From assembly GCA_033557675.1 (NCBI GenBank), contig JAWQRM010000391.1, positions 1 through 23,283 on the forward strand: a DNA stretch of 23,283 bases. Direction: 5' to 3'. Below, one piece after another: positions 8,002 through 18,350 of this stretch. The notes under the pieces are model-generated. The model did not search any database. It saw only the letters and a list, made by a program, of their open reading frames with translations, and had not been told where the DNA came from. This stretch comes from Coptodactyla brooksi. Lineage: Eukaryota; Arthropoda; Insecta; Coleoptera; Scarabaeidae. Each line of letters starts with the position of its first letter. Within the stretch, counting starts at the first letter, position 1. The position numbers and the translations under genes are program-made.

Positions 8002-9734
8002 GTGGTAACTGTATGAATTATATTCTATCATGAATTATGGTGTCATCGATAATTCATCCCTTTAATAAACATGTTCATGGATCATTACCTGACCCATTGT
8101 ATTATTAGAGCAACTGTAGAAGTGTAGTTATTCCGTACTGTTACGTATTCTATTTCGATCAATAACATATTACGTTCTCGGTTCGTATAAAGTACTCTCG
8201 ATTATTGACATATTACCGTCTCGTTTGCCATAAAGTATACCAATAAAAGCAATCAAATTCCGCTATCACAGCGAGGTTTTCCGAGTCACGTTTGCCCCAC
8301 TCACCGCCATCGGTCAGGCAATAAAGTCGGTTTTATAGTGAGCAGATATCGACGACAGTCCGTAGAAATTTCAATATTTATACACGAGATGGTCATTAGG
8401 GTATTTTACGTTCGATGTTGATTGGTATTGTCTAGTTTACGTGGGCACTTTACGAGGCTATATACCGCACACCATAAGTCCCATATACCACCGATGACCT
8501 GGGTAATGATCGTCATAAAACTACTTGTGTTACCGCGAACAACAGCCTAGGTGGCGCGACATTGGTTGTAAATCATTGCTCTGACCACAATTACTTCGTG
8601 CGCTGATGCGATTTTTAAGAGTCGCATTTAAATCGCTGTACGTTAGGTACAAAGGCCTCATTAAAGCGTAACAAGCGATAGTGAATGTTAATGGAAGGAT
8701 TTGTAGACACGTTACACTACAAAGGCTATTTCGCCACCTCGACAATTATAGAACTTTAACTTCTAGCCACTCCAAAGTGTTATTTCGTCAAACTGCAATT
8801 TAATAGATTAATCTGCACATTATACCTTATGTACTGAAAACGCTTACAATGAAGAAAAAATTCTAGTTTGTTCGTCAGAAGAGGATGCAAACCCAACACC
8901 ATTAACTAGAATACAGTTGGGCTAACCATTCGTTCAATTTTAATAACTTGAGGTTTCACTATGGATAGTGTTGTTTAAATCACGTACGCCCACATAGCTT
9001 ATTACTGATTTGTCGACAACCATAACGTGCATAACATATAGGCGTTTGTACTGGAATGAAACATAAATTTTATTCATTGGGTCAGCAGGCCAGCAACAAT
9101 GACGGAGCACGTACATAACTGTAGGCGACAATTTTGTAATCGTCGGCAATTTCACCGGTCTAAACGTTTTTCTCCCTACCGACTAACACGTCTATAATTA
9201 CCTCTGAGCATAACTGCTGCCTCCATTGTAGTAAATCCCGTTCTGTGAACCACGAATGCCCTCATTACATGGTCGCATGCAACACATTCCGTCCGATGAA
9301 GCAGGCAAGAGGTGCGTTTACGTCTGCTCTGTTAAAAATCCACGTACACACGTGATAGTAGTATGACCACGCCCTGAGCTGGGCTTGCATAGAACAATTT
9401 TAAAATTTCGTAATCGCCACACGAAATGGTTACGGCACTTCCTGGTTTCGCAATTTTACAGTGTTAACAATACAGGCGGATTATTCATAAGTAGATCACA
9501 ACAGAATAAGTAAAATATGTTGATAGGTATTGTTTCTGCGCTCGAAAAGCTCCAAGATCTAAAATAGGTTCTAATGAAGGTCACTTTCGCATTTTCTAAC
9601 ATAGATATAATTGCAGGTTACTTTCATCATTGACCTTCATTCTTTGTTCAATAAGTACTTAGAAGTACTTAAAAAAATTATGGCTTTTGCATGCGTGCAC
9701 CGTAATGCTAATTCAGCATTTACATATTTTAAAT
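8002..9734. other. No recognised gene; probably mostly unique DNA
   Basis: GC content is higher here than in the surrounding repeats. Two 71-codon minus-strand frames (8530-8745 and 8940-9155) show no domain I know, and both are short enough to be chance. A block around 9200-9320 reads on the minus strand as MRAFVVHRTGFTTMEAAVML. That looks protein-like but is not assigned, and it is broken on both sides. A small 43-bp tandem duplication sits at 8155-8237. Confidence 0.45.
8155..8237. repeat. Two-copy 43-bp tandem duplication
   Basis: ACATATTACGTTCTCGGTTC at 8165 recurs as ACATATTACCGTCTCGTTTG at 8208, both followed by ATAAAGTA; about 24 of 30 positions match. It is a local duplication with no other function visible. 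Confidence 0.6.
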
Positions 9735-9785
9735 TAGACTCATGCTGCGTTCTAACCACTGCGCTAAGGTGGGTTTGTAAGAAAT
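9735..9785 (-). repeat. tRNA-like head with A box, SINE or tRNA relic
   Basis: On the minus strand, CCTTAGCGCAGTGGTTAGAA (9750-9769) contains an RNA polymerase III A box that fits TRGCNNAGYGG (TAGCGCAGTGG at 9757-9767). The text that follows, CGCAGCATGAGTCTAAT, resembles the anticodon arm of an elongator tRNA-Met. No B box (GGTTCGANTCC) follows within the next 120 bases and no acceptor stem closes, so this is not a functional tRNA. A decayed tRNA-derived SINE head is the simplest reading. Confidence 0.5.
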
Positions 9786-10129
9786 GTCTCTAGTGGCTTA
9801 TATAACAATACTTGTTGATTGTCTATTCTTCATTGATATTCATGATTGCCTAAATTATCACATTTATAATACTATCTTCAAAATATGTTCGTGGAATTGA
9901 TTGGTAGAATAGTGCCAATAATTACTTGCCAACCCAATCCAACACAACGCAACTCGATACTAGTACAACTTAACCTTTTGTTTTATTTTAATATCATAAT
10001 ATTAGAGATTAACCAGCAGTTTATTTCTGATCTACAATTTACTATACCGCGCTGGAAAATACATCTTGTCGCATAGGGGTATCGTATCATCTATATCTAT
10101 CGTATCACTATAAGTCCTTAGAGTAATCA
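9786..10129. other. No recognised gene
   Basis: This is AT-rich DNA between the tRNA-like relic and the transposon-associated pseudogene. A 63-codon plus-strand frame at 9885-10076 has no recognisable motif and is treated as chance. Confidence 0.4.
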
Positions 10130-10590
10130 TGTTTCTTCTTTCCATCAAAACATTCGGCACTTCATCTCTTGTAAACATTTTCCTTGATATCACCACTCCA
10201 CTTGCTTCACATCCTGATGAAACCTTTCATCTTTTTTCTTTTTCAGAAATGAACTTTTAAGCTCCGGTTGCATCCTCTACCACACATTTGTAGTTTATCT
10301 ACCATATATTAGTTATATTCTACCATATATTTGTAGTGTGGGTGGCTCTTGCTTCCAAAAAAGCTAGTGACAACTAGTTTGAAGGATTTTCAGGCTTTAC
10401 TTTGTTTGTAGCTATTTTACTGTTAAAATTTTCATCTTTCATCAGCTTCCTAACATCTTTTCTTCAGGTTTGCTTGCAATAAATCAGAGAACCCGCCCCA
10501 GAGGTATTTTAAGCATTTTGTTTCTTTCGGTAATACGTTTTTGGGCCCACCAGACTTTCCCTTTCAATATTCTTTTACTCCAGGATCATA
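10130..10590 (-). pseudogene. Uncharacterised multicopy arthropod protein family, C-terminal half, copy 2
   Basis: This belongs to the same family as the pseudogene at 19382-20812, but only the C-terminal half is left and it is more damaged. On the minus strand: ETKCLKYLWGGFSDLLQANL (about 10460-10525), KDVRKLMKDENFNSKIA (about 10400-10460), a shift, then VVTSFFGSKSHPHYKYMVEY (about 10310-10375). Then KLQMCGRGCNRSLKVHF, and DERFHQDVKQVE (about 10195-10231) followed by YQGK. The block order matches the other copy. Stops interrupt between YMVEYN and YMV, after SLKVHF, and before YQGK. The segment the family normally has between 'SLK-HF' and 'RFHQD' is reduced to six codons. Function of the family is unknown to me; repeated dispersal suggests mobile-element origin. 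Confidence 0.72.
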
Positions 10591-11159
10591 TACCAATGTA
10601 AAAAGCACTACTGCTTTACTACTTATAACTCACAGTTTCAAATTCATGATTCATTTAAATATAGATTGTGATTTGTGATGGAGCTGTAAGCGATGCAATT
10701 TTTCATAACTTTTTTAGTAAACACCATCCAAAACATTAAAAAAAAAAACACTACTTTACAATTTTTTCATCGCAGACATGTGTAATTCTGCTCGAAATCG
10801 AAATATCTTGTGTAATTAATTGTGCTTTATTACATCGTATATTACAATTCAATAGGATTTTCTTATAACTTTCAGAAAAAAAATTAGGGAAAAACAGGTG
10901 AACACTACCAAAGAAACCAACAATGACAGAATTTCTGTAAAAATTACTTATAACAATTACGAAGTTAGTACTCTGTAATTGCTACTTTCTTTTAAGAGAA
11001 AGTATTGCATTCGCAAAAAAAATCGCTGTCTGGATTTTGATGGATATTGACGAATTAGGCTTTTTGTAGCCTATCCATACTATTTTTTGTTTGGTCTGTC
11101 CGTCCGTCTGTCTGTTTGTCTGTAAGTCGTTTAATTATTGCCACATTAGACTAATTAAA
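10591..11159. other. AT-rich spacer with TCTG/TCCG microsatellite
   Basis: No gene was recognised. A tetranucleotide run (GTCTGTCCGTCCGTCTGTCT and following, 11093-11127) directly precedes dispersed repeat copy B. Such runs often lie inside or at the edge of insect transposable elements, so it may belong to the same element. Confidence 0.5.
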
Positions 11160-11545
11160 ACAATGCTTTATGTACCAGCTAATTATTATATAATCTGGTC
11201 ATAATAAGGATTTCGTAAAAATTGTACATATGGTTTATGTGCTTAACCTAAAAATTTTTTGATTTTTTTACAACTTTTTGTAAAAAAAATATATATATAT
11301 ATTTGTAATCTATATAAAATTAATTTGTAAGCATAATTGATAAAAATACAGTCCTATGGTGCAAGAGGGTATTTCATTCTTAATCTCGGGTATTGTTCCC
11401 ATTAACAAATGTTTCAAATAAAGGTTGCATGACATCGAACTCTTCACAATTTGAAAGAGTTTTCAAATATAGAAGGTGTTCGGTTTATTCTAAAAACTAT
11501 CCAACTTCAGATTTTTAAATGTAACACCCAGTATATTACAATATT
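11160..11545 (+). repeat. Dispersed repeat, copy B
   Basis: This is the partner of 592-985 in the same orientation. It includes an (AT)n run at 11288-11302, then TTTGTAATCTATATAAAATT, GCATAATTGATAAA and GGTTGCATGACATCGAACTC. Its terminal subsegment starts ATATAGAAGGTGTTCGG (11466) and ends near GTAACACCCAGTATATT (about 11521-11537). That is an inverted relative of the start, so this copy preserves the short inverted ends better on the right and copy A better on the left. Confidence 0.75.
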
Positions 11546-12891
11546 TTATAATAATTCATAATACGCTACCGAATAAAACTGCTACAACATTATTGACCAT
11601 CAATAGCATTTATTCTTCCTTCTTGAAAAGATTCAATTAAGGCACCATGAAGCGTTAAAACTAGCTAAGGACATCAAACATGTCCATTCAATAAAATGAA
11701 ACACTTTCAAACTTAAGAGCAGTAATCTTAATAATTTTATGGCACATAAAATTCGGCACACATTGTAACTGCTGTATTATAATATACGTACTAAAGAATA
11801 ACCAACCAGCCAATGCACGTTCTGACATAAAGTGTTTTAGAACAGTCGTAAACCCTGTCCTTATGAAATATTCCCTATAAATGTCCAAGATGATGTTTAT
11901 TGAAACTTTTAAATACTCGAGCATTTGTAAGCCATTACGTACTCGAGTGCTCAAGGCGTAATGAAATAACTTGTTGTTTATGTTTATTACCGCAGGGACC
12001 AAAACTATCCGCAAGAGTAGCGCAGGAATAGGTGTTTCATGGCGCGCAAGAAACTGGTATCATACTGAGGAGGTAAGCATAAGAGATTCGAGTGTAAATT
12101 CAAAATAGTGCCTTAATAACTGTCACATGTAGTAAAGGATTGTAAATTAACACGTGGACATGAAATTACTATGGTGTTGGTTTTGTGCATCATTATTGTA
12201 CTTGATAAAGATTCAATTTAAGTAATGGAGAAATATTCTAAATATTCTAAACTTTGAAAACTGCTGTATCTAAATATCTGTTTTTTTTATATTCTATGTT
12301 TTTCACAGAGAATGTGTTCACACAGAAAGGACTTCTAAAGAAAAATAACCTTTACTGCAGATATAACTAATAGATCAAGTAAGAACCAGTTTTTTTTTCT
12401 GTAAAAGTTGGCAATAGTCACGGCGACACTTTAATCGTTTTGTCCGTGACCTATATAGTAATGTGCTGCCATATACTATTAAAGGCAGGTTTATTGCAGT
12501 TAATAAATAATAATTCCTATATCCATAACTCTTGGGAATGTGAGATTTTTTCAATTTTAGATTATCCAAACTTGGTGATCATTCATTTGGAATAAAATTG
12601 GGCGCAGGTTCAAAACAATCAATTCCAGTATTGAAGTCGAATAAAGACATTAAGAAATCCCGCTTTTGCAACCAATTACTCCTTATCTCCACGACGTAAA
12701 TAGAATTTTATGTGGCGTTATCTATCGATCAGCAATAGTCAGCACTACAGGCGACTCTAGCCGTTTCTGTGATTAATACCACTTCGATTATTGCTGTTCG
12801 CTCAGTGTGTTAATGCGGACAAAAAGTCAAGTAGAAGGTTAGGGAGTGGTGGTCCACTGCTCTGTATATGCAACATTTCTGGTATAACATT
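11546..12891. other. No recognised gene
   Basis: The longest frame is on the minus strand, 11688-12014, 108 codons with a hydrophobic C-terminal third. It matches no family I know and lacks recognisable exon boundaries, so it is left unannotated. A 64-codon minus-strand frame at 12375-12569 is likewise unsupported. The sequence otherwise shows only T-rich runs (12278-12286, 12390-12398). Confidence 0.4.
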
Positions 12892-13068
12892 TTATACACC
12901 GCCGAATCCGATGTGATCGACTACATACAATAATATGCCAAAGGCAATTGTAAAGCCAACGATATCAAGCGTTTTGTTTGCTGCATTTCTAATATGACAT
13001 TGACATTTCATCGGTTCACCATGGAAAACGAAAGCGATACTATAAGCGTTAGTCGTGGTATATCCGAA
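12892..13068 (-). other. Unassigned short frame with possible membrane segment
   Basis: A 58-codon stop-to-stop frame on the minus strand contains MKCQCHIRNAANK followed by a hydrophobic run, DIVGFTIAFGILLYVV, long enough for a membrane helix, then DHIGFGGV. Composition is more protein-like than most frames in the window, and an in-frame ATG lies at 13009-13011. No splice sites clearly bound it, and a plus-strand ATG frame (13021-13095) overlaps it in antisense. It could be a fragment of a receptor or transporter exon, or chance; I cannot name a family. Confidence 0.15.
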
Positions 13069-14847
13069 CTAGGATATTATAGCCATTACGGTTAACCTTT
13101 TCTTTTGTATTGCTCTGTTGAGCAGGAGGGTCGACTGTGATTGATATTTGAGCGATCTCGATTTGATAGTTTTATAGTTAAATAGCAATTCGGTCCACAT
13201 AATAATAGCAATCGTCATTTCTAATGACAGATTATATAATTTTCAAGTTAATAAGCGACCCATATCTGGTACGTTTATAATAATGTAGGTAAGGTATGCA
13301 ATTAGATTGCATAAGCTAACCGTATTTGCAAATATAGAATTGCATTGAATAGGAAACCGTTTGACCAATTATGTCTTCAGGCACTGGATTTATTGTACAT
13401 AAATAAAAGAATTGATTATACACTGCTAACATATGTTGAAGTACTAAATTGTAGGCAATACATTTCAGATCGTAGATAGATATACTAGGTGAAATATTTA
13501 GAAAATGTATGTTATACTCGAGAAGGCAATAAAAGTTAAAGCTGCGAAACTGCTCGCTGTAAAGTTTCAAGTGCAGTTTAGAAGACCATTCGCAGACTCG
13601 ACTGCAGCATTGTTGACTACTTTGTTGAAGTATCTGTTGTGGTGATGGACATAAATACATAATTGCATTAGTTCAAGTGTAATGTGAAGTCCTATAAAAA
13701 GTTATGAATCGCAGCAAGGTTAAGGGTAGCAATAAAATGATTCTATTGTAATTTCGACTAAAGATTTTTACATTTGCACCATAAAAATTTTTATTGTCGG
13801 TATAAAAGTATAACAAACATAACTGTTCACGAATAATGAATTATTTTGCATTCTCTATTAAACTAATTATCCTTTTCGAGACTTTGGAGACAATCTCTCC
13901 CAAGGAAAGTTTGAAGAAGAAATTTGAAACAAAAATGCCAAAGAAATTTATATCCCAAATTATTGTTAAGTTATATATGACTTTTATTCTTGAAGAAATA
14001 GTCATTCCTAAGTGTCAAAAATGTGCAATATTTTGTAAAAAATAACTTATATAAAATAAAGGACAGTAATTTCTTCAACTTTGCATGATAAGTAATTTCG
14101 TTTTTTTCGCAGCAGAGGTATTAGTTGTATTTTAACCAGCCAATCTGGACCAAAAGCTTCATGGTTTTTTTTATTATAACTTTTTGTTTTTCTTTAATCT
14201 CCGAAATTCATCCTTCAAACTCAAATGAAAAAAAAACTGTTAGGTGCAACTGTCAAAATGTAATTTTGTTGTAATGTTAAATGTTGTAATGTTCTAGTAA
14301 AATTGTTATTTGAAGCAGATAACAACTTGAAACAAAGTTATGAGCTCACAAAGTTTCAGAAGTAGAGAAAACAATACTTAAATGTGAACTTTTCATTGGA
14401 TTAAAAAAGAAACTAAATGCGATCGAGTTCTTCCAATTCTCTGAAAACATCTCCAGTTCATGCCGATTCTAACAGTATGCCATATGCATTACAAACCTTT
14501 TAATAACTTGCCTAATTTCTTCCACCCGGTCACATCTGGAGCAATTTCGATTTTTGAGAAAATGACTTGTTTTCTGAAATTACCGTGTGTGAAGCAGGCA
14601 GCAGAACTTTATTTTATTCTTACACACATCTACTGTTTCTTTCTGTCATGTCATGGCAAGCGATTACATCGAGAACCTCATGATTACTTGGAAATCTTTT
14701 TAGGTTTTTATACGTTTTCTCATTTACCTTTTTTATTTTTAAAATGGATGATGTACCTAGCTAAACTAAGCTTTTAACAACTTAAGTAGGTACTAATGTA
14801 CCTATGATACAATAAAAGAAAACAATGAAAGTTTCAAACGTTTATTT
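13069..14847. other. No recognised gene
   Basis: Frames at 13316-13660 (minus, 114 codons), 13836-14045 (plus) and 14460-14777 (plus, 105 codons) carry no motif I can defend. A GTAATTTCGTTTTTTTCGC string at 14092-14110 resembles the inner part of the mariner end seen at 21975, but no transposase residues follow it. A short perfect palindrome, AGGTACTAATGTACCT, lies at 14788-14803. Confidence 0.4.
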
Positions 14848-14961
14848 TCATAATAATTGTTCAAATTGGTGTCCACCACTACCTATGCATGCACGACATC
14901 TGTCTCTTATTTCTACAGTTGTAGTGCGTAACAGCATTTCGTCCCTCATCGTAGTGTAGAC
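14848..14961 (-). pseudogene. Tc1/mariner-type DDE transposase, C-terminal fragment
   Basis: On the minus strand a short frame ends ...MLLRTTTVEIRDRCRACIG, then SGGHQFEQLL and TGA (14848-14850). Many insect Tc1/mariner-superfamily transposases end with the pattern 'R-R--(A/L)CI---GGH(F/I)EHLL', which this fits closely. About 37 codons are open; upstream the frame degenerates into TTTTTTTGAATGAAC. None of the catalytic domain is present. The sequence after the stop (GAAAATAAACG) is the usual AT-rich tail. The family assignment is from pattern memory. Confidence 0.6.
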
Positions 14962-15004
14962 TAACTTTTTTTGAATGAACAACAATCATGTTGATGTCAT
15001 GAAC

Positions 15005-15180
15005 AATTTTTGACTAAGATTTACGAAAATTCAATTTAAAGATTTGTAAATAACACGAAAGAGAATAGATTATTCTTTAAACCATTTGAGCGGCTCATCG
15101 TAACTTGTTCGCAGCTTAGGTAGTCCATTCGGTCATAACAATACGGAGATCTTTTTAGAGCAACAAATATGATCCTTAAT
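15005..15180 (+). repeat. Direct repeat pair member 1
   Basis: This matches 15736-15897: AATTTTTGACTAAG, TTACGAAAATTCAATTTAAA, TTTGTAAATAAC, CCTTTAAAC-like and TTGAGCGGC blocks, then TTAGGTAGTCC, TAACAATA and TGATCCTT. It lies immediately beside the transposase fragment at 14848-14961 and may be the element's non-coding part. No protein motif was found in it. Confidence 0.7.
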
Positions 15181-15680
15181 AATAATTTTTTATGTTTTTC
15201 TAATTAATGAAGCCAAAACATCTTTTATAGTTGCCATGTTTTTCACTTTCCAAAACTGATAACTGAAAATATTTCCAAAATGTTGTTCCAGGAACAACGC
15301 TTTAGAAATATTGTCAAGATCTACATCTTGCCAATACTGAAGTTGTTTTTATTCAGGAGCCAACACATATACCTTCTTTCAGCTTATTTTCACGTAATTT
15401 TACTTTAATTGTAACCCTGCGTACGCAACATGTGGTTTGTTCAGATATGGTAGAATTAATTTATTGCAAGAAAGAACTGAGTTCGTTGGTATATTCTAAA
15501 ATCAATCGCTTAATAATTTATTTTCGAAAATATTTGTGCATATCAGAAAATACTAACTAGGATAACTTTCTTCTTAACAAAAAATTATCAGTCATAAATA
15601 AACTTCGTAGGGTTGAAATTATTAAATATTATGGAGTTATTATAAAAAAAGCTGAATTAAATTTGAATTAACATCTTGAA

Positions 15681-15720
15681 CTGTCATGAACAGCTAAGCT
15701 AATTTAGCTGTTCATGACAG
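15681..15720. repeat. Perfect 17-bp inverted repeat, 6-base loop
   Basis: CTGTCATGAACAGCTAA (15681-15697) is followed by GCTAAT and then its exact reverse complement (15704-15720). It sits directly before the second member of the direct repeat pair. TGTCATGAAC also occurs near 14995 before the first member, so the half-palindrome may be the element's end and the full palindrome two ends abutted. Confidence 0.9.
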
Positions 15721-15735
15721 CAAGCGGCGGCGGTT

Positions 15736-15897
15736 AATTTTTGACTAAGTTTTACGAAAATTCAATTTAAAAGTTTGTAAATAACGCAAAAGAAAACAAA
15801 TTGTCCTTTAAACTACTTGAGCGGCCCAACATAACTTAGGTAGTCCCTTAGGTTATAACAATAGACCTGTTTGGAGCAATAAAACTGATCCTTTAAC
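15736..15897 (+). repeat. Direct repeat pair member 2
   Basis: This is the partner of 15005-15180, somewhat shorter because GTTCGCAGC and a few other bases are missing. It starts 16 bases after the perfect palindrome. Divergence of the two copies is visible at many positions, so the duplication is not recent. Confidence 0.7.
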
Positions 15898-16508
15898 CAA
15901 TAAAACTGAAAGCAGGTGTCCTTTAACCTTTTTTTCTGAAAACGAAAATTATGAATTTACAGTGCGGTCCAAAAGCTGGTCATGTTTCTTGGTCATGACT
16001 TGATGAAGCTTACGTTCAAAAATGATAAGTTTACGGGAGGCATTAAGCCAACAGGTAACACTGTATTTTTTCAATCTACTGCACCACTTGCAGAAGAGCT
16101 TACAGAGAAATGAAGAAGGTCAGCTAAAGTGAAAAGAATATTTTTCTATAAACGTAGGAAATCATTTTCAGCCTGAAGACTCTTCTGGAAGGCGCTGTAT
16201 TAGGTGTTTTTAATAGAAACAAGAATATGAACTATATCCAGATGTAGCTCCATATAAAAAAACATTTTACCCCTTGACATCTTGAACTACCGTACGTTAT
16301 CATAGTTATGTTTCAAACTAAATAACACAATACTATCATTTTTCTAATATTGGGACACCTACAATTTTCATATTGCTGCTAAAGTATTTTCGATTTTTTC
16401 GGTATTTTATTTTCTGACTGAAATGATTAGTTTCTTTTGGCATTTTCCAGCAGTCTCCTTTGTCCTGCTTTCGTGAAGGAAGGTCTACTTACAGGAGTTG
16501 AGTTTAAC
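15898..16508. other. No recognised gene
   Basis: Between the direct repeat and the first mariner remnant nothing was assigned. A stretch around 16030-16100 gives short plus-strand frames with no known motif. No convincing mariner inverted end was found before the mariner start at 16509. Confidence 0.4.
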
Positions 16509-17099
16509 ATGGAGTGCAAAAACGAGCATTTTCATCATATTTTACGTTTCAATTTCGGAAAACTGCCTTTATCCATAAAGAGTGTTCTTAAGAGGACATT
16601 AAAGAATTATTAATAAAAAGCTCCTGTCAGAATTAATTTACCATATTTCGTTCTGATCGATTTTTCACTCAAATGATAATATAAAGGTATAGAATCAGAT
16701 AGCCATACCTCAACACATGAGATTGAAGCAATTGAGTTTGAAGCAATGGATTACATCCCATACAATCCATAAAAAAACTGGCTTGCATCAAAAGACGTCA
16801 CGATCTCATGATGTCAATTTGGTGGGATGTCAAAGATGTTATGTAGTTTGAGATGTGTGATATAAACGACAGGTCAAGAAGCAATCAAAGAAGAACGTCT
16901 AGAATTGGAGTCATCAAGTGATCCTAATTCATTATGCCAACGTTAAACCACATACATCTTTACTGACTTGTCAAAACTTATTAGAGCTTGGTGACGTCAC
17001 ATCATACAGCACTGATTTGATATAATCAAATTACGATTTATTTCAACAGAAAGATGGTAAAACGTAATTGAACAAAATGGAGAATATATAATTGATTAA
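16509..17099 (+). pseudogene. mariner transposase, internally deleted copy 1
   Basis: The plus strand starts at an ATG with MECKNEHFHHILRFNFGKL, the typical mariner N-terminus. Frameshifted pieces follow: CQN-FTIFRS (about 16627-16660, the 'CQNWF-KFRSGDF' helix-turn-helix end) and IESDSHTSTHEIEAI (about 16690). After a deletion come KTGLHQK and MMSIWWDVKDV (about 16809-16841), the family's 'K-ML-IWWD-KGV' block. A second deletion leads to ANVKPHTSLLTCQNLLELG (about 16935-16992), YSTDLI, SNYDLF, and finally RW-NVIEQNGEYIID before TAA at 17097. Full mariners encode about 345 residues; here about 590 bases remain. The HDN catalytic site reads HYANVKPH and the 'APSDYHLF' Asp reads Asn, so catalytic aspartates are lost. 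First-Asp region is deleted. No ends were identified. Confidence 0.88.
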
Positions 17100-18183
17100 A
17101 TACACCATCTGCTGCATGAAAATCGTTTTATTTCATACAAGAAAAACTGAAATTATCTTTAAAATTATGACGTTTTGAAATTTTCTTTTTAATTTATTAA
17201 ACTCGGGTATAATTTTTTCTTTTACCTTTCGAACGCTAAGAGAAATCGTCTTGAAAACATTAATAAACTTCCTTTTAAGCTTTTATTAGATAAGAACAAT
17301 TCTAATTTTCCTAGTTCATTAATAAAATATTATCAGAATTGCCCCCCATTATCAAAATTTATCAGATTACTAAAGTTGTGGATTTTGAAACCTTTGGCTT
17401 AGTAACAAATCCAAGTTTTCTCAGATTACAGCAATCTTTCATGGTATAAACGAAAAATTTTGTGCCAACACAATTCACTATGTGTTTAATCAAGTCATCA
17501 AGTAGTACATTAAAAATTTTGCTTTACTTATCAAAATACACGGAAGTCAGTGTACCACGAGTTACAGGAACAGTTTAGCCGTCATGTTTCACTTGATAAA
17601 TACCTCGACGGAACGAACATATATATTTAATTTCTCAGCTCAGGTTTTACGTTCGTTGTCACTTTATCGCTTGCCCAATACAGCTGAGTGCCACGAATTC
17701 CGGGAGACAGCGGAATCAAGGTGTTACTTGTAAACCAGTTTTGATTTCGGACACTGCTGGCTAATGGACACCTAATGGCCTTCTTTATCAGTACACTCAA
17801 CGGCAGGATTAGCAGTTTATCATAAATATTAGGTGTTAGATTCGTCAGAGAGGTTAATTACACGGCCTGAAAGCTTTTCGACATAAACATAACGTCTTCT
17901 TTCCACAATACAAATGGTGTTTATCTGTAGGTCTGGCATATTAATTAGTAGGCAGCATTAGGGATATTGCTTCATTATGGTATTTCAAGGAAAATTTTTA
18001 GTGTTGTCATTTTTCCTGCTTCGGATATTTTACCATTAGTAATTCATTTAATTTTCACACACACACACACATATATACCTGTTTAATTTTAAAATCAAGA
18101 TTAATGATATATATCCACATCTTTTTATTAGTCAAGTACTCTACTTTTCCTCTTGAAGTAATTGAAAAATAACGATCAAAATA
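17100..18183. other. No recognised gene; (CA)n tract
   Basis: A CA dinucleotide run followed by TATATA lies at about 18057-18075. On the minus strand 17640-17830 reads for about 60 codons with a protein-like look (LLILPLSVLIKKAIRCPLAS, then NQNWFTSNTLIPLSPGIRGT), open but unassigned. It may be repeat-derived, but I cannot name a family. Confidence 0.4.
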
Positions 18184-18350
18184 TGAAACGTCTCGTGGGG
18201 TCAAAGAAAGGGACTGCTTTGGGATAAAGTCCGTTTCGAGAGTAGTAATCTGTCTTATTCATAGCGCGTAGTCCACGTCGGTCATTAGAAACTATTCCTT
18301 TGTCGGCTTTAATTTCAAAATTTCACGGAACTCTTTATGTGGTAAAGAAT
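18184..18350 (-). pseudogene. Possible third Penelope-like RT scrap
   Basis: On the minus strand LPHKEFREI (about 18322-18348) is followed, after a one-base shift, by IKADKG (18294-18311). Fifteen codons later comes MNKTDYYSRNG, and a TGA closes at 18183. Penelope-like RTs read 'ADKGN-VVVM-KTDY--K' here, so the two halves match with an insertion of about ten codons. The fragment is very short and the match rests on two small motifs, so this could be coincidence. Confidence 0.35.

Noticed and set aside
11688..12014. 108-codon minus-strand frame
   Set aside because: Longest frame in its region, but no known family, no exon borders and no repeat support; chance is plausible.
13316..13660. 114-codon minus-strand frame, considered as an insect chemoreceptor C-terminus
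   Set aside because: A TASSFAAL/ITYIF-like string appears only in a different frame with stops; the fit to the gustatory receptor TYhhhhhQF signature is too weak.
14087..14110. Isolated mariner-like inner end (GTAATTTCGTTTTTTT)
   Set aside because: T-rich and short; no TA-flanked terminus and no transposase residues on either side.
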